64,000 nucleotides of DNA from Pyronema omphalodes (taxonomy: Eukaryota; Ascomycota; Pezizomycetes; Pezizales; Pyronemataceae): assembly GCA_024516155.1 (NCBI GenBank), contig JAJJXM010000082.1, positions 1 through 64,000 on the forward strand, read 5' to 3'. Position 1 is the first letter of the stretch. Each line of letters begins with the position of its first letter. Of the stretch, positions 44,661-55,760 are shown piece by piece. The position numbers were made by a program, and so were the translations under genes. The notes below the pieces were generated by a model. It did no database searches, was not told the origin of the DNA, and saw nothing but the letters and a program-made list of their open reading frames with translations.

Positions 44661-46204
44661 ATTTTTGGCATAGCATTATGATGTTTTTTTAGGGTAGCAA
44701 TTGGCAGTTTTGGAGTACGGGAGTGAGGGGTGTTTTTAGTATGCAATAAAATTTTGAAAAAAAAAAAAACTACACTTTTTCTCGCTTGATTCGTCGCAAT
44801 AAGCGAGCCCTGTGACGGTGTCAGTTTCTGGTGTCTTCACTGTGTAACTTCGGAGAAATGTAGTGTCAAGAGCTAGTTATGCACAGCATAACCGTTAGAT
44901 CCTCGTTGTCACGGCTAAGCACGGCATTTAATATCCGAAGTATCCCCGAGTTTAGCTTCGATCGAGATCGACTGTAGTTTTTTACCTTATCCTCCGATCT
45001 GGCATTCAACACCATGAAGCAATTATGCATCTAGTGAGGACTAGAGGTTGTTTTTAAGATGTCCAGACGATGATCTATGTTACGTAAAATGTGGTTTAAC
45101 CCTAACGTACTAGTGCCCAAGCATTGTCTGGGCTCTGGACCGGCTCAAATCCAATCGCGACAACTCGTGTTAAAATTCTAGGTCCCGTTTAATCAAAGAC
45201 GCACAAATTGTGAATATTATCTAGTATTATTTCAGCGATAAGAGGCTGATCTCACGTGGGATTGAAGCAGTGATGTTTTCTCTTGTTTCCACTCTTGTCT
45301 ACGCAGCACGCCCCTCCACTCCACCTTTAAAGTCCTGTGGCAAGCCAAATTTACTATCCATTCTCTAGATCCCGAAATTCTCGTAATCTTTAAGCCCTAC
45401 TGAACACCTTCCGCATCCGTGTCAGTCACAGCACTGTGAGACAGCGCCTTAAAATCACTATCGTCACCATCGAATATCATATGCATACGTAATACAAAGT
45501 CCACTAGCCTTTACTCATTATAATCAACTTTCACACAGTATCGGTATCAATAAATATAAATCAACCCATAATCCTCAAGTACACCGCTACAAGCAAACTC
45601 AAAGCGGAAATACATTAACTCTACAAGTCGAACCGCATTAACCCAATGAAGTACGACGAAGTTACATGCCAATTACGGTCTGCATAAGGATATTCTTGCA
45701 GTCTAAAGCATTATTAATATTTATCCGTATTACTATATTAGCCTGAGGAATATGTGTCAAAAATCCAAGAAAGTCTGAAGAGAACACTAGTTTTTCATAC
45801 CACGTATTTATGTCCTCGCTACTGAAAGGATGCTAGGGTCGAGCAAGGTACGTGAACGGTGGGAAGCGTAATGGAGACGTCGATTTTGATTTGGCTTTTA
45901 TCGACCTGATAACTTACAATACGATTGCTTATCCTTGACATGCTTGCAATCACGACACAAACAATCGTTCTGCGTAATGATGTTGTAATTTATTCATCCT
46001 AGTTTCATCTGGCCAAAAATTCATCAAGATAATTTACATAAAACGACAAAAAGGAAAAGAAAAGACAAAACAGATACATTATTGTTCCACCTTCGCTCAC
46101 CATATTCTACGTCAACCAGCAAAGTATTTCCCTAGATCCCCATAAATTTTGTCAGCATGCATTTCTTCGCCCAAAACTTATCAAGCCCATGATCATATAG
46201 ATGC
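44661..46204. other. Convergent 3' region, carbonic anhydrase / GH76
   Basis: A 1.5 kb AT-rich spacer. An A-run at 44756-44769 follows the carbonic anhydrase stop. No gene is supported. Confidence 0.5.
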
Positions 46205-46749
46205 TTACATCGTCATGCATAATCCAACCGCACTACCCACTAAAAACAAACCAGCCATCATCAAAACAAGTCCAGTATCCATATTATGAAAGTTGATGCT
46301 AATCTTCGAACCCGAGGAAATGTATTTTATCGTCGTACAGGCTTCACATGATCCGTTTTTGGCTATTGTGCCGATTACTAAGTTCCAACCGGGGGTATGG
46401 ACGACGGAGGCTGTTATAGTTGGTGGAGGGTTTACGAAAACTTTTATATGAGATTTTTGGGTTGCATTGAAACGGTATTGTTGGAATGATTGAACTGGCC
46501 CCGAGTGCATCTTCGGTTGCTTTAGCCAGGATGTGGAGTACGGATAATTTGAAGCGGCTACGGTATACGTTTGTTTGATGGTCTCCTGCTCAAAGATCTC
46601 TGATTGGGATAATAATAGCGGCGATTCACTTGCTTGGATTCGGAGTGTCTTTGTAATGATATTCAGGACGTAGACTTTGGAAGTTGGGACTTGTGTGACG
46701 TCTCGAAGTTCAAGTCTGCGCAAGTTCGAGTTCTCAAAGAGGTCCTCCC
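46205..46749 (-). CDS. Possible alternative last exon of the GH76 gene (or small separate gene)
   Basis: A 102-nt intron (46851-46750) with GTATGT donor, GTGCTAACTA branch point and GGATAG acceptor would remove the GH76 stop codon and join Thr-Gly-Gly in frame to GEDLFENSNLRRLELRD. The product would be 620 aa instead of 454. The exon encodes about 180 residues with possible N-glycosylation sites, a short Cys pair (SCEAC), and a C-terminal hydrophobic segment (MDTGLVLMMAGLFLVGSAVG). Read alone, the frame can start at the ATG at 46762 (186 codons including stop), but it would then lack a signal peptide despite its exported look. No family is recognised. Confidence 0.5.
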
Positions 46750-46804
46750 CTATCCCCACCATTTAGTTAGCACACTCTTGTAGCAAAGGAGATGATAGAT
46801 TCCC

Positions 46805-48366
46805 TTACATAGACATCCAGCATCCCAGCAGAAAAACTAAGCAACACATACCTCCCGTCAGCGCCGCCGCTCCCGCAGTATCCTTCTTCCTCACATCCAC
46901 ATAATTACTTTCTGCATCTCTATTATGATTCCCAGCGGCTGCATTTCCTTTACTCGTGCCTCCAGTACTTGCTGTCACCAACTCCTTCGTTTGTGGGGAT
47001 ACTGCAAGGGTGTTAAGAATTGTCTCTAACGCACATAGCTGCTCTCCCACTCCTTCTTTTCCATCCCATCTAGCTATTGTCCATCTCAAAGAACAGGTAT
47101 TTCCATCTTCACCAAAAGAGCAATGTGACGCAGCAGCTTTAGCGGATGAAACAAGGAGTGGCATGATAAGTTCGGTTGTAAATGGGGCCATTTTCATAGT
47201 GTTACCGAGAAAGCGGGATAGGTAAGCTTTGAAGCTCCGTTGGTCGACATTACAGACTCCCCAGGGTTCACAGGATATTTCGACCATAATTTCTTTTCTG
47301 AAGAAGGATTTTGCGGTGGTGTTCCACAGCCCAATGACTTGTGATTTCCAGAAGGGGTCGCCGTTTGTCTGGTGAGTTATCATCGGTCAGCACTCGACAT
47401 ATTTAGGGCATCCAAGGATTAAGTTGGTTGGGGTGACGCACAATGTTGTACATGTAAGCCGCGCCTGCCAAATAAAACCCCGCGTTATAACTCCATTGAT
47501 TCTTGACCAGCCTATTACACTGATTCTCGACATTCGCACCATCCCAAACCATATATTTCTCGTCCAAAAAGCCCACTTTCTTGCTCCACTCATACGTTTT
47601 ATCTGCCCACTTGCTATAAGTTGAATTCCCTGTGTATCTTGCTAATCTAGCTGCCAACAAAAAGAACGCCCCATTAGAAACCGAATTCTTGTAATCATAC
47701 CCCTTATTGAACGAAAATATCTGCCACCTCAAACCACCGCCACAGGTTTTATCTTCCCAGCGATCGGCTTGATTGTTGAATACAGCTTGTGCCATAGATA
47801 ACCACTGAGGCTGGCCGTGGGGAGGGTCGGGGAAACGTTTTTCGGCGGCACTCATAGCGGCGTGGCCCCAGAACGCCTGGTCGTCGTTGCCTAGAGAGGC
47901 TGTCCAGTTGGGGTGCATGTAATTCTGGTCGGGGCCGCCTTGGTGGATTAGGGCTTGGGTGGTCATGACATTGTATTTTGAATCCCCGGTATAGTGCCAA
48001 TAGTCAACTAACGCCTGGTTTATGAAGTTAGCTAGTCATAATGTAGTGGCTTTAAGGAGAGAGGGGAGATTCTGAGTATGGGACGAACCCCAAAAACGGC
48101 GCCAGCCTCCCACCAGTAATAAGGTGGCGGTAGAGCGCCAGGAGTTTGTCCAGGCTGGTTGCCTGTGTAGAAGGTCATCATCTTTTCTGCAATTCGCTGA
48201 GATATGCCGAAAACAGATCCTACGTATTTAATTGTTAGAAAGCGCAAAGAATAGAGCTCTAGCACAAACCATGATCCTCCACATTAAGATCATATCCATA
48301 CGCAAATCGAGTCGGAAACGAGAAAAAAGTGAATGGTAGTGCAAGGGTACCAAAATTTAACAGCAT
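46805..48366 (-). CDS. DFG5: Dfg5/Dcw1-like GH76 wall mannanase/transglycosidase, GPI-anchored form, 454 aa, four exons
   Basis: Dfg5/Dcw1 proteins attach GPI-anchored mannoproteins to the wall and belong to GH76 (alpha-1,6-mannanase fold). Exons (minus): 48366-48270, 48219-48089, 48014-47442, 47368-46805. The N-terminal hydrophobic signal peptide ends near FAYG. Family motifs are YTGNQPGQTPGALPPPYYWW, WWEAGAVFG joined to ALVDYWHYTGD, NDDQAFWGHAAMSAAE (catalytic Asp pair), NGAFFLLAARLARYTGN and WSYNAGFYLAGAAYMYN. The end (KKDTAGAAALTGG then hydrophobic residues, stop at 46805) is the usual GPI signal of this family, and 454 aa is the usual length. An optional intron starting inside this tail could give a longer product. 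The dfg5 rather than dcw1 label is a guess between paralogues. Confidence 0.9.
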
Positions 48367-48898
48367 AATTAAGAGCAAAAAAGAGCGTTGAAACTTTCTG
48401 AAGTATTAATTCGACTTCCGTCGAAAAGGGTGTTTTAGCGAGTGAATAACTTTAAACGAAAGTGAGTTGAGGTGGAAGATAAACGAATGGATGAAATGAT
48501 GAGTCGAAATGTGGCCTGCATGATGAATTATATTAAACTGCTTCTTAGTGTCTTCCTTATCAGGAACGGCTGCTGATAGTGCCTACAGTAACAACAAAGT
48601 AAACCGTTACAAGGACAGGCTGTGTAGAACCAGTTTATCCGATGCATACATGGTCGAATCAGGGCTTTTTCAATCTGGTTCCGGAGGACTATAAGATGCT
48701 TTGGTCGGATCCGCAGAAAGTCCAAATTCCAATGTCTCATGAAAAGCATAAAATTGAATGCAGCTTGTAAACATAGGGTTCTATTAATGATACTCTACTT
48801 TCTGGGTGGTCACCCAATAAGTTTTACGCTTCATCTTTCCAAAAACGTTCTCCCATTTTCAATTATCATTTACTACTTTAACAGCACCAGCCACAATT
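48367..48898. other. Spacer between GH76 start and metallophosphoesterase stop
   Basis: A 532-nt AT-rich spacer that should hold the GH76 promoter. No gene or clear TATA element is seen. Confidence 0.5.
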
Positions 48899-50275
48899 TC
48901 ACCAGCTAGGTGTCGGCCTCAGCTGTTCCTGTGCCCTTTCACTCCTCTCCAAGGCTTCATGTACCGTCTCCGCCACACACGGGACTTCCAAATCTACAAC
49001 CACCGGCTTTCCCCAGGCCTTCGGATGTCCCTCACCTCTCTTCCAACTCCCCGTGGCAATACTAGCATTTACCATTAACGTCTCCTTTCCCCTCTCAATG
49101 CGTTCCCTCCTCACAGTATCCACCAAAAACTGTCTTCTCGCCTTGTCCGGAAACGGATCCTCAATTCTTTTTACATCCATCTCCTTATATTTCACGTGCC
49201 TCTGCTCCGTATCCCAACGCACCTTCTCCACTCCTCTGCCTTGATGAATATGCCCACAAACATGCAGCAATGGCCTCACCTCCCAGAGTGCTTGGCGGAG
49301 GTATTCGCACCCGTGATTTCCCGCCGGTCCCTTTCCCGCAGGAAAGTCCGGCGATGCATCCAAGTGATATCTCGCCGGTGTATGCGTAATAACCACATCC
49401 GTATCCTTCGGAATATTAGCCCAAGGAGAACGTTCCAGATATGCTGGTTCCGGGTATCCAAAGCCCCATAATCCATCTTCACTGGGCGACAACGGCGAAG
49501 CAAAAACCTTTATCACCCTGCCGTCTTTTAGCTTGAATGTTCTTGCTTCATGACAAAGATAAACTATGCCCTTCTCTTCGGCTTCGGGAGTGAAAAATAA
49601 AGCTAGGTTTCTCTCGGTGGTTTCGTCCTCGGGAAGCCGAGACTTGTGAGAATAGGTAGGATCGAGGGTGCGGCCGTCGTGATTACCCGAAATGATAAGT
49701 TTAAGTTCGTGAGGCTGCGATTGGAGCCAGAGAAGTTGTTTGGCCAGCTCCTTATGCAAGCCTTGATTGGTTAGATCGCCAGCATGGATTAGGATGTCCC
49801 CTAAAGGAAGGGGAACAGAGGTATGGTTATGGGTGTCAGAGATGCAGACAAGGCGAATCTTTTTGGTTTGTGCGAGCTCGGGACGGTTGGATTGATTTTG
49901 GTTTTGATTTTGAGGGCGTGGAGATATTGGAGAGGTTGCTAAGGTTCCAGCTCTGTCTCGGCGAGGTGATGAAGGGTCAGGTGGTGGAGGTGGCACAGGG
50001 AGATGATGCACTCCTTCGTCCGTTAGCTGTGAGGGAGCCAGCTCGCTGCGTGTTGGAAGGTTTTCGTAGACTCTGTGATAAATGATATTTGGTTGAAGCT
50101 TTTGGCGAGGACGGTTTGTTGAAACGAAGGAAAAAGTAGAAGCCAAGGAAGGCGTGCGATCCATTGATGTTGTGCAGATGACGTTGAGATGTCGAGCTAT
50201 CAGGTGTCTACGTACGATCCGCCTTAACCCCGCATGCATCTGACAGCTCGCTACCACAGCAGCTGGCTTGGACAT
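48899..50275 (-). CDS. Calcineurin-like metallophosphoesterase, 458 aa, single exon
   Basis: The di-metal motifs appear in order: CISDTHNH (D-x-H), ILIHAGDL (GD), LIISGNHDG (GNHD), VVITHTPARYHLD (H) and LLHVCGHIHQGRG (GHxH). This is the complete catalytic set, resembling fungal and metazoan MPPED-type Ser/Thr phosphatase-like proteins. The substrate is unknown. The N-terminal 130 residues are non-catalytic; the first 35 are Arg/Ala/His-rich and could be a mitochondrial presequence. An in-frame ATG near 50164 (MDRTPSLAS) would drop them. A Pro-rich run and a QNQNQNQ run precede the domain. The start at 50275 is the longest option and is not proved. Confidence 0.85.
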   Translation of the reverse strand: MSKPAAVVASCQMHAGLRRIVRRHLIARHLNVICTTSMDRTPSLASTFSFVSTNRPRQKLQPNIIYHRVYENLPTRSELAPSQLTDEGVHHLPVPPPPPDPSSPRRDRAGTLATSPISPRPQNQNQNQSNRPELAQTKKIRLVCISDTHNHTSVPLPLGDILIHAGDLTNQGLHKELAKQLLWLQSQPHELKLIISGNHDGRTLDPTYSHKSRLPEDETTERNLALFFTPEAEEKGIVYLCHEARTFKLKDGRVIKVFASPLSPSEDGLWGFGYPEPAYLERSPWANIPKDTDVVITHTPARYHLDASPDFPAGKGPAGNHGCEYLRQALWEVRPLLHVCGHIHQGRGVEKVRWDTEQRHVKYKEMDVKRIEDPFPDKARRQFLVDTVRRERIERGKETLMVNASIATGSWKRGEGHPKAWGKPVVVDLEVPCVAETVHEALERSERAQEQLRPTPSW

Positions 50276-50376
50276 TTGTGATACATGGAGCTGTGATTTT
50301 TGTCAATGGATGAAAAATGAGATGAAACATAGATGGTTGTAAAATTAATATGTAGTATCTATTGGTTTTTTTCAAA

Positions 50377-50393
50377 ATATATATATATATATA
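50377..50393. repeat. AT dinucleotide microsatellite
   Basis: About eight AT units in the 255-nt spacer between the metallophosphoesterase start and the GPI2 stop. Confidence 0.85.
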
Positions 50394-50530
50394 AAAACAG
50401 CTATTCATTATAAACCATGTGATCATGCCCATTGCCCCCTAATTACTGGTCTTGCTGGATCCCATGGACCATGGATTTCGCTGTGTATCATTAGCATCCG
50501 AGATTCCCTAAAAAGATGATTGGAGATAAC

Positions 50531-51847
50531 TCACTTCTTGTACTTTTGTAAGTCAATCATCCACCAACCACAACCTCCCATCCCCACAACAACACCAAAT
50601 AACCACGCAACTGCCCAACCGTTTCCAACAACTACCCACAGTCCTCCTGCCGCACCCAATACGAGTACTACTGTCAACAGTACATGATAGTTCCATGACT
50701 GATGTTTGACTGTTCTTCGAAATACTGGGAAGAGTCCAAAGACTTGTATGCTGAATAGCATGAGTGAAAACACATGGGATGTATCGGTAAGTCGGGAGGC
50801 GAGCACGACCGAAGATGTGATAGCCGCATTTGTTGAAAAAGATGCAGGAAAGTTACGTTCTATGCCACTTCCATAGTCGAAACTTAGAAAGTTGGCAATA
50901 AATAGCCATGTTGCTATGGCCCAAATACTGTCGGAAGTAACACCTTTTGTAAGCGAACGGAGAATTGGTGATAATCCGAGTAATGTAACTGGATCTTGTC
51001 AGACAAGTCTTATGAAAAGGAAAAAAGGGAGAGTATCTACAATAAATAAGAAGCGCAGATTTGGCGGTGGCCAATATCCGTGACTTTCGTAGCTGTGCCG
51101 AGTGGTCACGACTCCTGGCTGGAACAGGAGCGGGCTTCTCAGGCTCCATAGGGGGGAAGTAGCTCCCCGAGTTTCTCTTCCCATCCGGTCCAAGGTCGAC
51201 TCCGAGGCCTTTACTGGTGCTCGGGGTAACAGCGGGTGTAATGGCAGGCGTACTGGGCATATCACGGACTGATATAGCGCGTTCCTTTGCTGCCTCACGC
51301 TGCTCCCAACCCATATCCCACACCAACCATCCGGCGATCGTCAGGATGGACGATACCATAACTACCGTTACCGGCGAGACAGTTTCCATATAAATGGCGA
51401 CAAAGCTTGTAACAAAAATAACGGCGGATGCAAGATGTTGTACAACGACTGTAGATTCTGCAACAAGCGAATAAAAGTTGTAAGGGTGAACATTGACGTT
51501 TCGCTGTAGGTCTTTAAGGAAAGTAGGGTCTACCCAATTATCTGCGTCTGTAATTTAAACCGTTAGACAGTATTCTCCAACCCAGAATATCAGTGCAGGT
51601 ATTTGCATGGCGCACAGTCTTGCTTGACCCACAGTAGCTTCTTCCAGTCCCTCTTTTTTCCTCCAGAATGATGCGAACGGTGTTTCTTTCTTCGTTCCTT
51701 CATAACGACGCCTTCGGTATCCGACACCTCCGGAAGCTGCAACGTATGGTTCCAAGCGGCAGCGTCGGTTTCGGAATCAAGAGCTGGTGGCGCGGTACGC
51801 GGTGCCCCAGTTGGCACGACTGGCGTGGGCATGAACAGTTCTGGCAT
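50531..51847 (-). CDS. GPI2: GPI-GlcNAc transferase subunit Gpi2/PIG-C, 398 aa, three exons
   Basis: Gpi2 is a membrane subunit of the ER enzyme that adds GlcNAc to phosphatidylinositol, the first step of GPI-anchor synthesis. Exons (minus): 51847-51616, 51547-51041, 50988-50531. Splicing rebuilds family landmarks: WKKLLWVKQDYADNWVDPTF, DLQRNVNVHPYNFYSLVAES, SLTKGVTSDSIWAIATWLF, NFPASFSTNAAITSSVVLAS and SHVFSLMLFSIQVFGLFPVF. Several hydrophobic helices follow one another, with a Ser/Thr/Pro-rich loop (about 155-215) between the first and second pairs. Neither intron is obvious from single frames. The first ATG used is 51847 (MPELFMPTP). Its product acts upstream of the GPI-tailed enzymes elsewhere in the window. 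Confidence 0.92.
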
Positions 51848-52211
51848 TGTGGTGAAGGAATGACTATCGTGGCATTGTCGTGACAAGTTGCAGGTTGGTT
51901 GAGAGGTTAGACAGGCGTGTCCGTGTTAAGATGAGCGCGTGTTGAGCACGGACGAGCATCCCCGCAAAATGGCTTGCGAAGTCTGTGTAACCAGCCAACT
52001 GAAGCAGAGCTTAAGCGTGAGTCCCTTGAAAGATACCATTTTTAACGGCTTCCTCATAATTTAAATAATTCCGGTATCCTTAGATGAAGAATAAACGATT
52101 TATATTTCTGGATATTTCTACGCTTACTAATTAATAGTTACAAAGTGTTTTAAGTATTAAAACTTGCTCGCTTCCTTGTTCGCTTCTCCAGCTTCGCTTC
52201 TGTAGATACCA
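51848..52211. other. Spacer between GPI2 and PLD-like gene
   Basis: A 364-nt spacer holding the GPI2 promoter and the 3' end of the PLD-like gene. No gene is seen. Confidence 0.5.
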
Positions 52212-53525
52212 TTACTCTTCCAACTCTCCGTGTCCCGCAACACACTCCAATATCCCCCTCTTGGCCCCTCGTACTAGCTCCCTTCTCGTTCTTGCTGCAA
52301 ATTCTTTGTCAAAAACCGCTACATTAACCTCCTGCGAAGTATACCAACTTGCTCTATCCCCATTTGCGGATCCCAGTATTGTAATCTCCCCATCCGCTAT
52401 CATTGCCTTAACATGGGACTTAACCACCGGATCTCCCTCATAATACCACACCTGCAGCTTCCCTGACATGTCTTTCGTCTTCTTAATGATTCTTTGAACA
52501 CATATCTCCGTCGTTGTAGCGGAGGTAACAAGCTGCTCTAATAACATCATCCTTCTACAAGTGATAATTTGTACATTAACACCCCTTTCTATGGCTGCAC
52601 ATAAAGCATCCGATAACGGCTCCGAAGTAAGATTCGGTGTATGGATGTATATTCTATGATTTGTGGTTTTGATAAGCTCCAAGAAAAATATGTTCTGCGG
52701 TGAAGCCGGAGGTGGGAATAGCGGGTATGGATATCGATGATGCAAATGTGGCAAAAATATTGTCGGTACAACTCTTTCTCCTTGTGGCATTTGCAGCAGT
52801 GTAGGATTTCTTCTGGAGGTTCCCCATACTCTATCCCAAAATGCAGAGAACGTGCCCACAATCGGCCCCGTAAATGTGGTACATTGCTCCAGCCAAGTTT
52901 CCCAGCTTACATTAGCCGATGGAAGAAACAGTTGTTTCCCATCCACGATACAAAATTTTGAATGTAGTACTGAAAACGGTAAAAAGAATATGCTTTTTAC
53001 TTCTAGATCTAATCCCGGTAGTTCTGATGCTGATGGTAGGCCGAGCCCTGGCCATGTTGAAGGCGCATAGGTTTTGCCGCGCTCGGTTTGTGGATGGAAG
53101 AGCTTTTGGAATACCCCGCTGGAGGAAAATCCGATGCGCACTGTAATCCGTTTATTGGATGCAACCGAGCGCGAAGATAGCTCCCGTAATGCTGCAGAGA
53201 ACACCTTCCGCGATTCAGAATCCGCCCAGAAACAAGTAGCAAATAACACCGACTGTTGAGCGGAAGCTATGGCGGAACTGATGTGTTGCGTAACTGTAAG
53301 GCCGGTGCCTACATGAAGCTCGCCAGGAACGGAGGTGCTCAGCAAAGCGGTAGTCGGTAGAGGGAGCTCTGACTGTGCGATGCCGGAGAGGAAAGTTTCT
53401 AGCAGCGTGATATGTCTCTGTGATAATGTGATCCCAAGCTCCTGCAAAGCGGCAACATATGAGGATACAGAAGAAGCCGTATTGATATCGGTATTCTGGT
53501 TATGAGTTGGTAGTAAAGGTGTCAT
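52212..53525 (-). CDS. Phospholipase D-like protein with two HKD motifs, 437 aa, single exon
   Basis: Both catalytic HxKxxxxD motifs are intact: LHSKFCIVDGKQLFLPSANV (about residues 185-205) and SHVKAMIADGEITILGSAN (about 370-390), each followed by the usual GSxN/SAN element. This makes it a PLD-superfamily phosphotransferase. The overall look is closest to bacterial-type cardiolipin-synthase/PLD-like proteins found in fungi, so a phospholipid substrate is likely but not shown. No signal peptide or transmembrane helix is evident, though the motif regions have hydrophobic flanks. The upstream minus-strand sequence is open and the ATG at 53525 is the first supported start. Confidence 0.85.
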   Translation of the reverse strand: MTPLLPTHNQNTDINTASSVSSYVAALQELGITLSQRHITLLETFLSGIAQSELPLPTTALLSTSVPGELHVGTGLTVTQHISSAIASAQQSVLFATCFWADSESRKVFSAALRELSSRSVASNKRITVRIGFSSSGVFQKLFHPQTERGKTYAPSTWPGLGLPSASELPGLDLEVKSIFFLPFSVLHSKFCIVDGKQLFLPSANVSWETWLEQCTTFTGPIVGTFSAFWDRVWGTSRRNPTLLQMPQGERVVPTIFLPHLHHRYPYPLFPPPASPQNIFFLELIKTTNHRIYIHTPNLTSEPLSDALCAAIERGVNVQIITCRRMMLLEQLVTSATTTEICVQRIIKKTKDMSGKLQVWYYEGDPVVKSHVKAMIADGEITILGSANGDRASWYTSQEVNVAVFDKEFAARTRRELVRGAKRGILECVAGHGELEE

Positions 53526-54203
53526 TCTGGATGGAAGTGGGAGGTTAAAGATGAGGTGTAGTACGCGTAGTACGCGGATAATGGGGTAGGAAAGCTGCCA
53601 TCAGCTGGAGGTGAGTTTCTTGGCCCAGATCTAGACGGAGCATTATAACCAGTCAACATACCTCCGTCGGATAGGCCTCCTATGGGACATGACGTGTTAG
53701 TTTATCTTATCTGTAATAATAGTATGACTGCTTGGATCTTGGGTATTTGTTTGTTCAATCAGGGGAACTGGGAAGTGTTGATTTGCCAGGCTGTGAGGAC
53801 CGTTGACGTAAGGGACGCACTGCCACGAGCTGAGGCATAAGGCCGCAAGGGTGTGCAGCGTACCGAAGGTCCCACAAAAGATGAGCCCAAACCCTGATTG
53901 AGAGACTCCGTCACGAATATGACTTGCACGAGATAGGGTTACAAATGCTTCAATTTCCGTAGGACCATATCAAGAGAAGCACCAATCTTACCTGTAAGTT
54001 ACAAAAATTACATACAAACAGCACTACACTCAGAACATTCGAACAATGTCTAAAGGCTCTACGTAGCGGTCATCAAGGTTTACTACAGCAACAAGATTTA
54101 TTTGCTAACTTTGGCTTCATTGTAAATCGGCTTGAAGCTTTGCCCGAACAGCATTGTGGTAGGAAGATGAAGTTAAGATATCCGGTTGCCGTCACCCACG
54201 ATC

Positions 54204-54219
54204 ACCGGTGTTAATACCG
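54204..54219. promoter_or_regulatory. CCGGT-N6-ACCGG palindrome, candidate zinc-cluster factor site
   Basis: Perfect 5-bp arms around GTTAAT give an inverted CGG-N8-CCG, the architecture bound by Zn2Cys6 dimers. It lies about 440 nt upstream of the NAT start. Function is inferred from pattern only. Confidence 0.3.
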
Positions 54220-54606
54220 GACCGCCTTAATCGGCTCCGAAGCACCGAATTTTCTGAGTCAACCCGGTCCGCATAAGTTATTTCTTGGAATTCCATTATC
54301 ACCTCCGATGATTCGTAAGAAAGTTATAACCTCTCCTGCCGACTTCTTGAAGAGTATAAACCTCTCCGGGTTATGAAGAGGTCGGTATCGATAGCTCTAG
54401 CTTCGGCCGCTAGATCATTAGGCAAGCTTAGAATCTCAGAATATCTTCCCGATGCAGCATAACCAGATCTACCATGAGTCAGTTAGCTAGTTTTCTCTAG
54501 CCTGGACTCCCCTAAGTTTTATGAAGCCGACTGAAGTCATGGCTTCCATGGAATGCATGCTGAATAAAAACTCCAAATGTGCAAATCTGTGAAGCACTGA
54601 AAGGCG

Positions 54607-54615
54607 TATATAAAA
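54607..54615 (+). promoter_or_regulatory. TATA box of the NAT gene
   Basis: TATATAAAA lies 46 nt before the ATG at 54661, implying a very short leader. Confidence 0.55.
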
Positions 54616-54660
54616 CCACGAGGTCCTTATATCGAAATCTCTACAGTTCGTTGCCCCAAA

Positions 54661-55654
54661 ATGCCACCGATACCAGACCTCACTCCCTCTCAACTATTGG
54701 CCTACCATGATCGCCTCGGCCTCGATGTTAATGAAGCCTACTCCCTTCAAGAGCTATTAACAGCCAATACCCGTTCAATACCCTTCGAATCCCTCTCTCT
54801 CCACTACACCTCCTCACCGGGGGTAAAAATCACCCTTCCGGAGATATTCCAAAAAATTATCCTCAACAACCGCGGTCGTGGGGGGTACTGTATGGAAAAC
54901 AACACATTATTCTTGGCGTTATTGAAGAGTAGGGGATTCGATGTTTGGCCCGCTGGAGCTAAGGTAAGTTACGAGGTCGACACACAAGGAAAGGATACAA
55001 GCGGAAGGTTTTTGGGGTGGAATCATATGGTACTCATCGTGGATGATGATAAGTTGGTTGATGTGGGGTTTGGGGGAAAGTAAGTCCTGATTATCTGTTC
55101 TATGAAATCATTGGAATCTTAGAAACATAACTGACTTTGGGTGAAGTGGACCAATATCACCCATTCCGCTTGTAGAGGGTGAAATCACCAAGGGAGTTGG
55201 GCCACAAGAATACCGATTGCTCAAAAAACCCATCCCTGGTATGATGAACCAGCGGTTGAAATACTGGGTCTTGCAGATGAGGGAGTCACAGGCAAAAGAA
55301 TGGTCACAGATGTACACCTTTAGTACAGATATGGAGTTTACACCGGAGGATTACGAGGTGATGAATCTGAGCACTAGTACTCTCAGTATTTTCGCGGGGT
55401 TGGTCTGTTGTGTTAGGAGCATATTAGGGGAGGAGGTGCCTGAGTTGGGGAAGGATCCCAAAGAAACGGTGGGAAAAATGTTATTGAATGGAGATACAGT
55501 TAAGAGGAGAATACTTGGAATCACAGAGGTGCTGCGGGTTTGTAAGAATGAGGAGGAGAGGATTGACGCTTTAAGGAAATGGTTTGGATTAGAGTTAACA
55601 GAGGAGGAGAGAAGGGGTATTAAAGGACGAGCGACGGAGATTAAGATGAATTAA
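54661..55654 (+). CDS. Arylamine N-acetyltransferase (NAT), 308 aa, two exons
   Basis: NATs move an acetyl or malonyl group from CoA to aromatic amines. In fungi they detoxify compounds such as chloroanilines and benzoxazolinone breakdown products. Exons: 54661-55079 and 55147-55654; the 67-nt intron (GTAAGT..GAAG) rebuilds DVGFGGNGPISPIPL. The catalytic triad is complete: Cys in NRGRGGYCMENNTLF, His in GWNHMVLIVDD, Asp in KLVDVGFG. The RSIPFESLSLHY segment is also typical. Length is as in fungal NATs. A less likely acceptor at 55131 would introduce a stop. It stands alone with its own TATA box and no clustered lactamase gene nearby. Confidence 0.93.
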
Positions 55655-55760
55655 TGTAGAATACACTACAGTTACTTTTGTATCAAAAGCTATTCAAAAT
55701 TTGAGAAAAATCGCCAAATATTTCCTTCCATATGCAATTTGCGTCACACGAGATCAATCG

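Larger units (their letters stand above)
53526..54660. other. Divergent promoter region, PLD-like / NAT
   Basis: A 1.1 kb spacer without a gene, containing a CGG-N8-CCG palindrome and the NAT TATA box. Confidence 0.5.

Noticed and set aside
45097..45108. TTAACCCTAAC as an interstitial telomere repeat
   Set aside because: Only about one and a half units are present; chance is sufficient.
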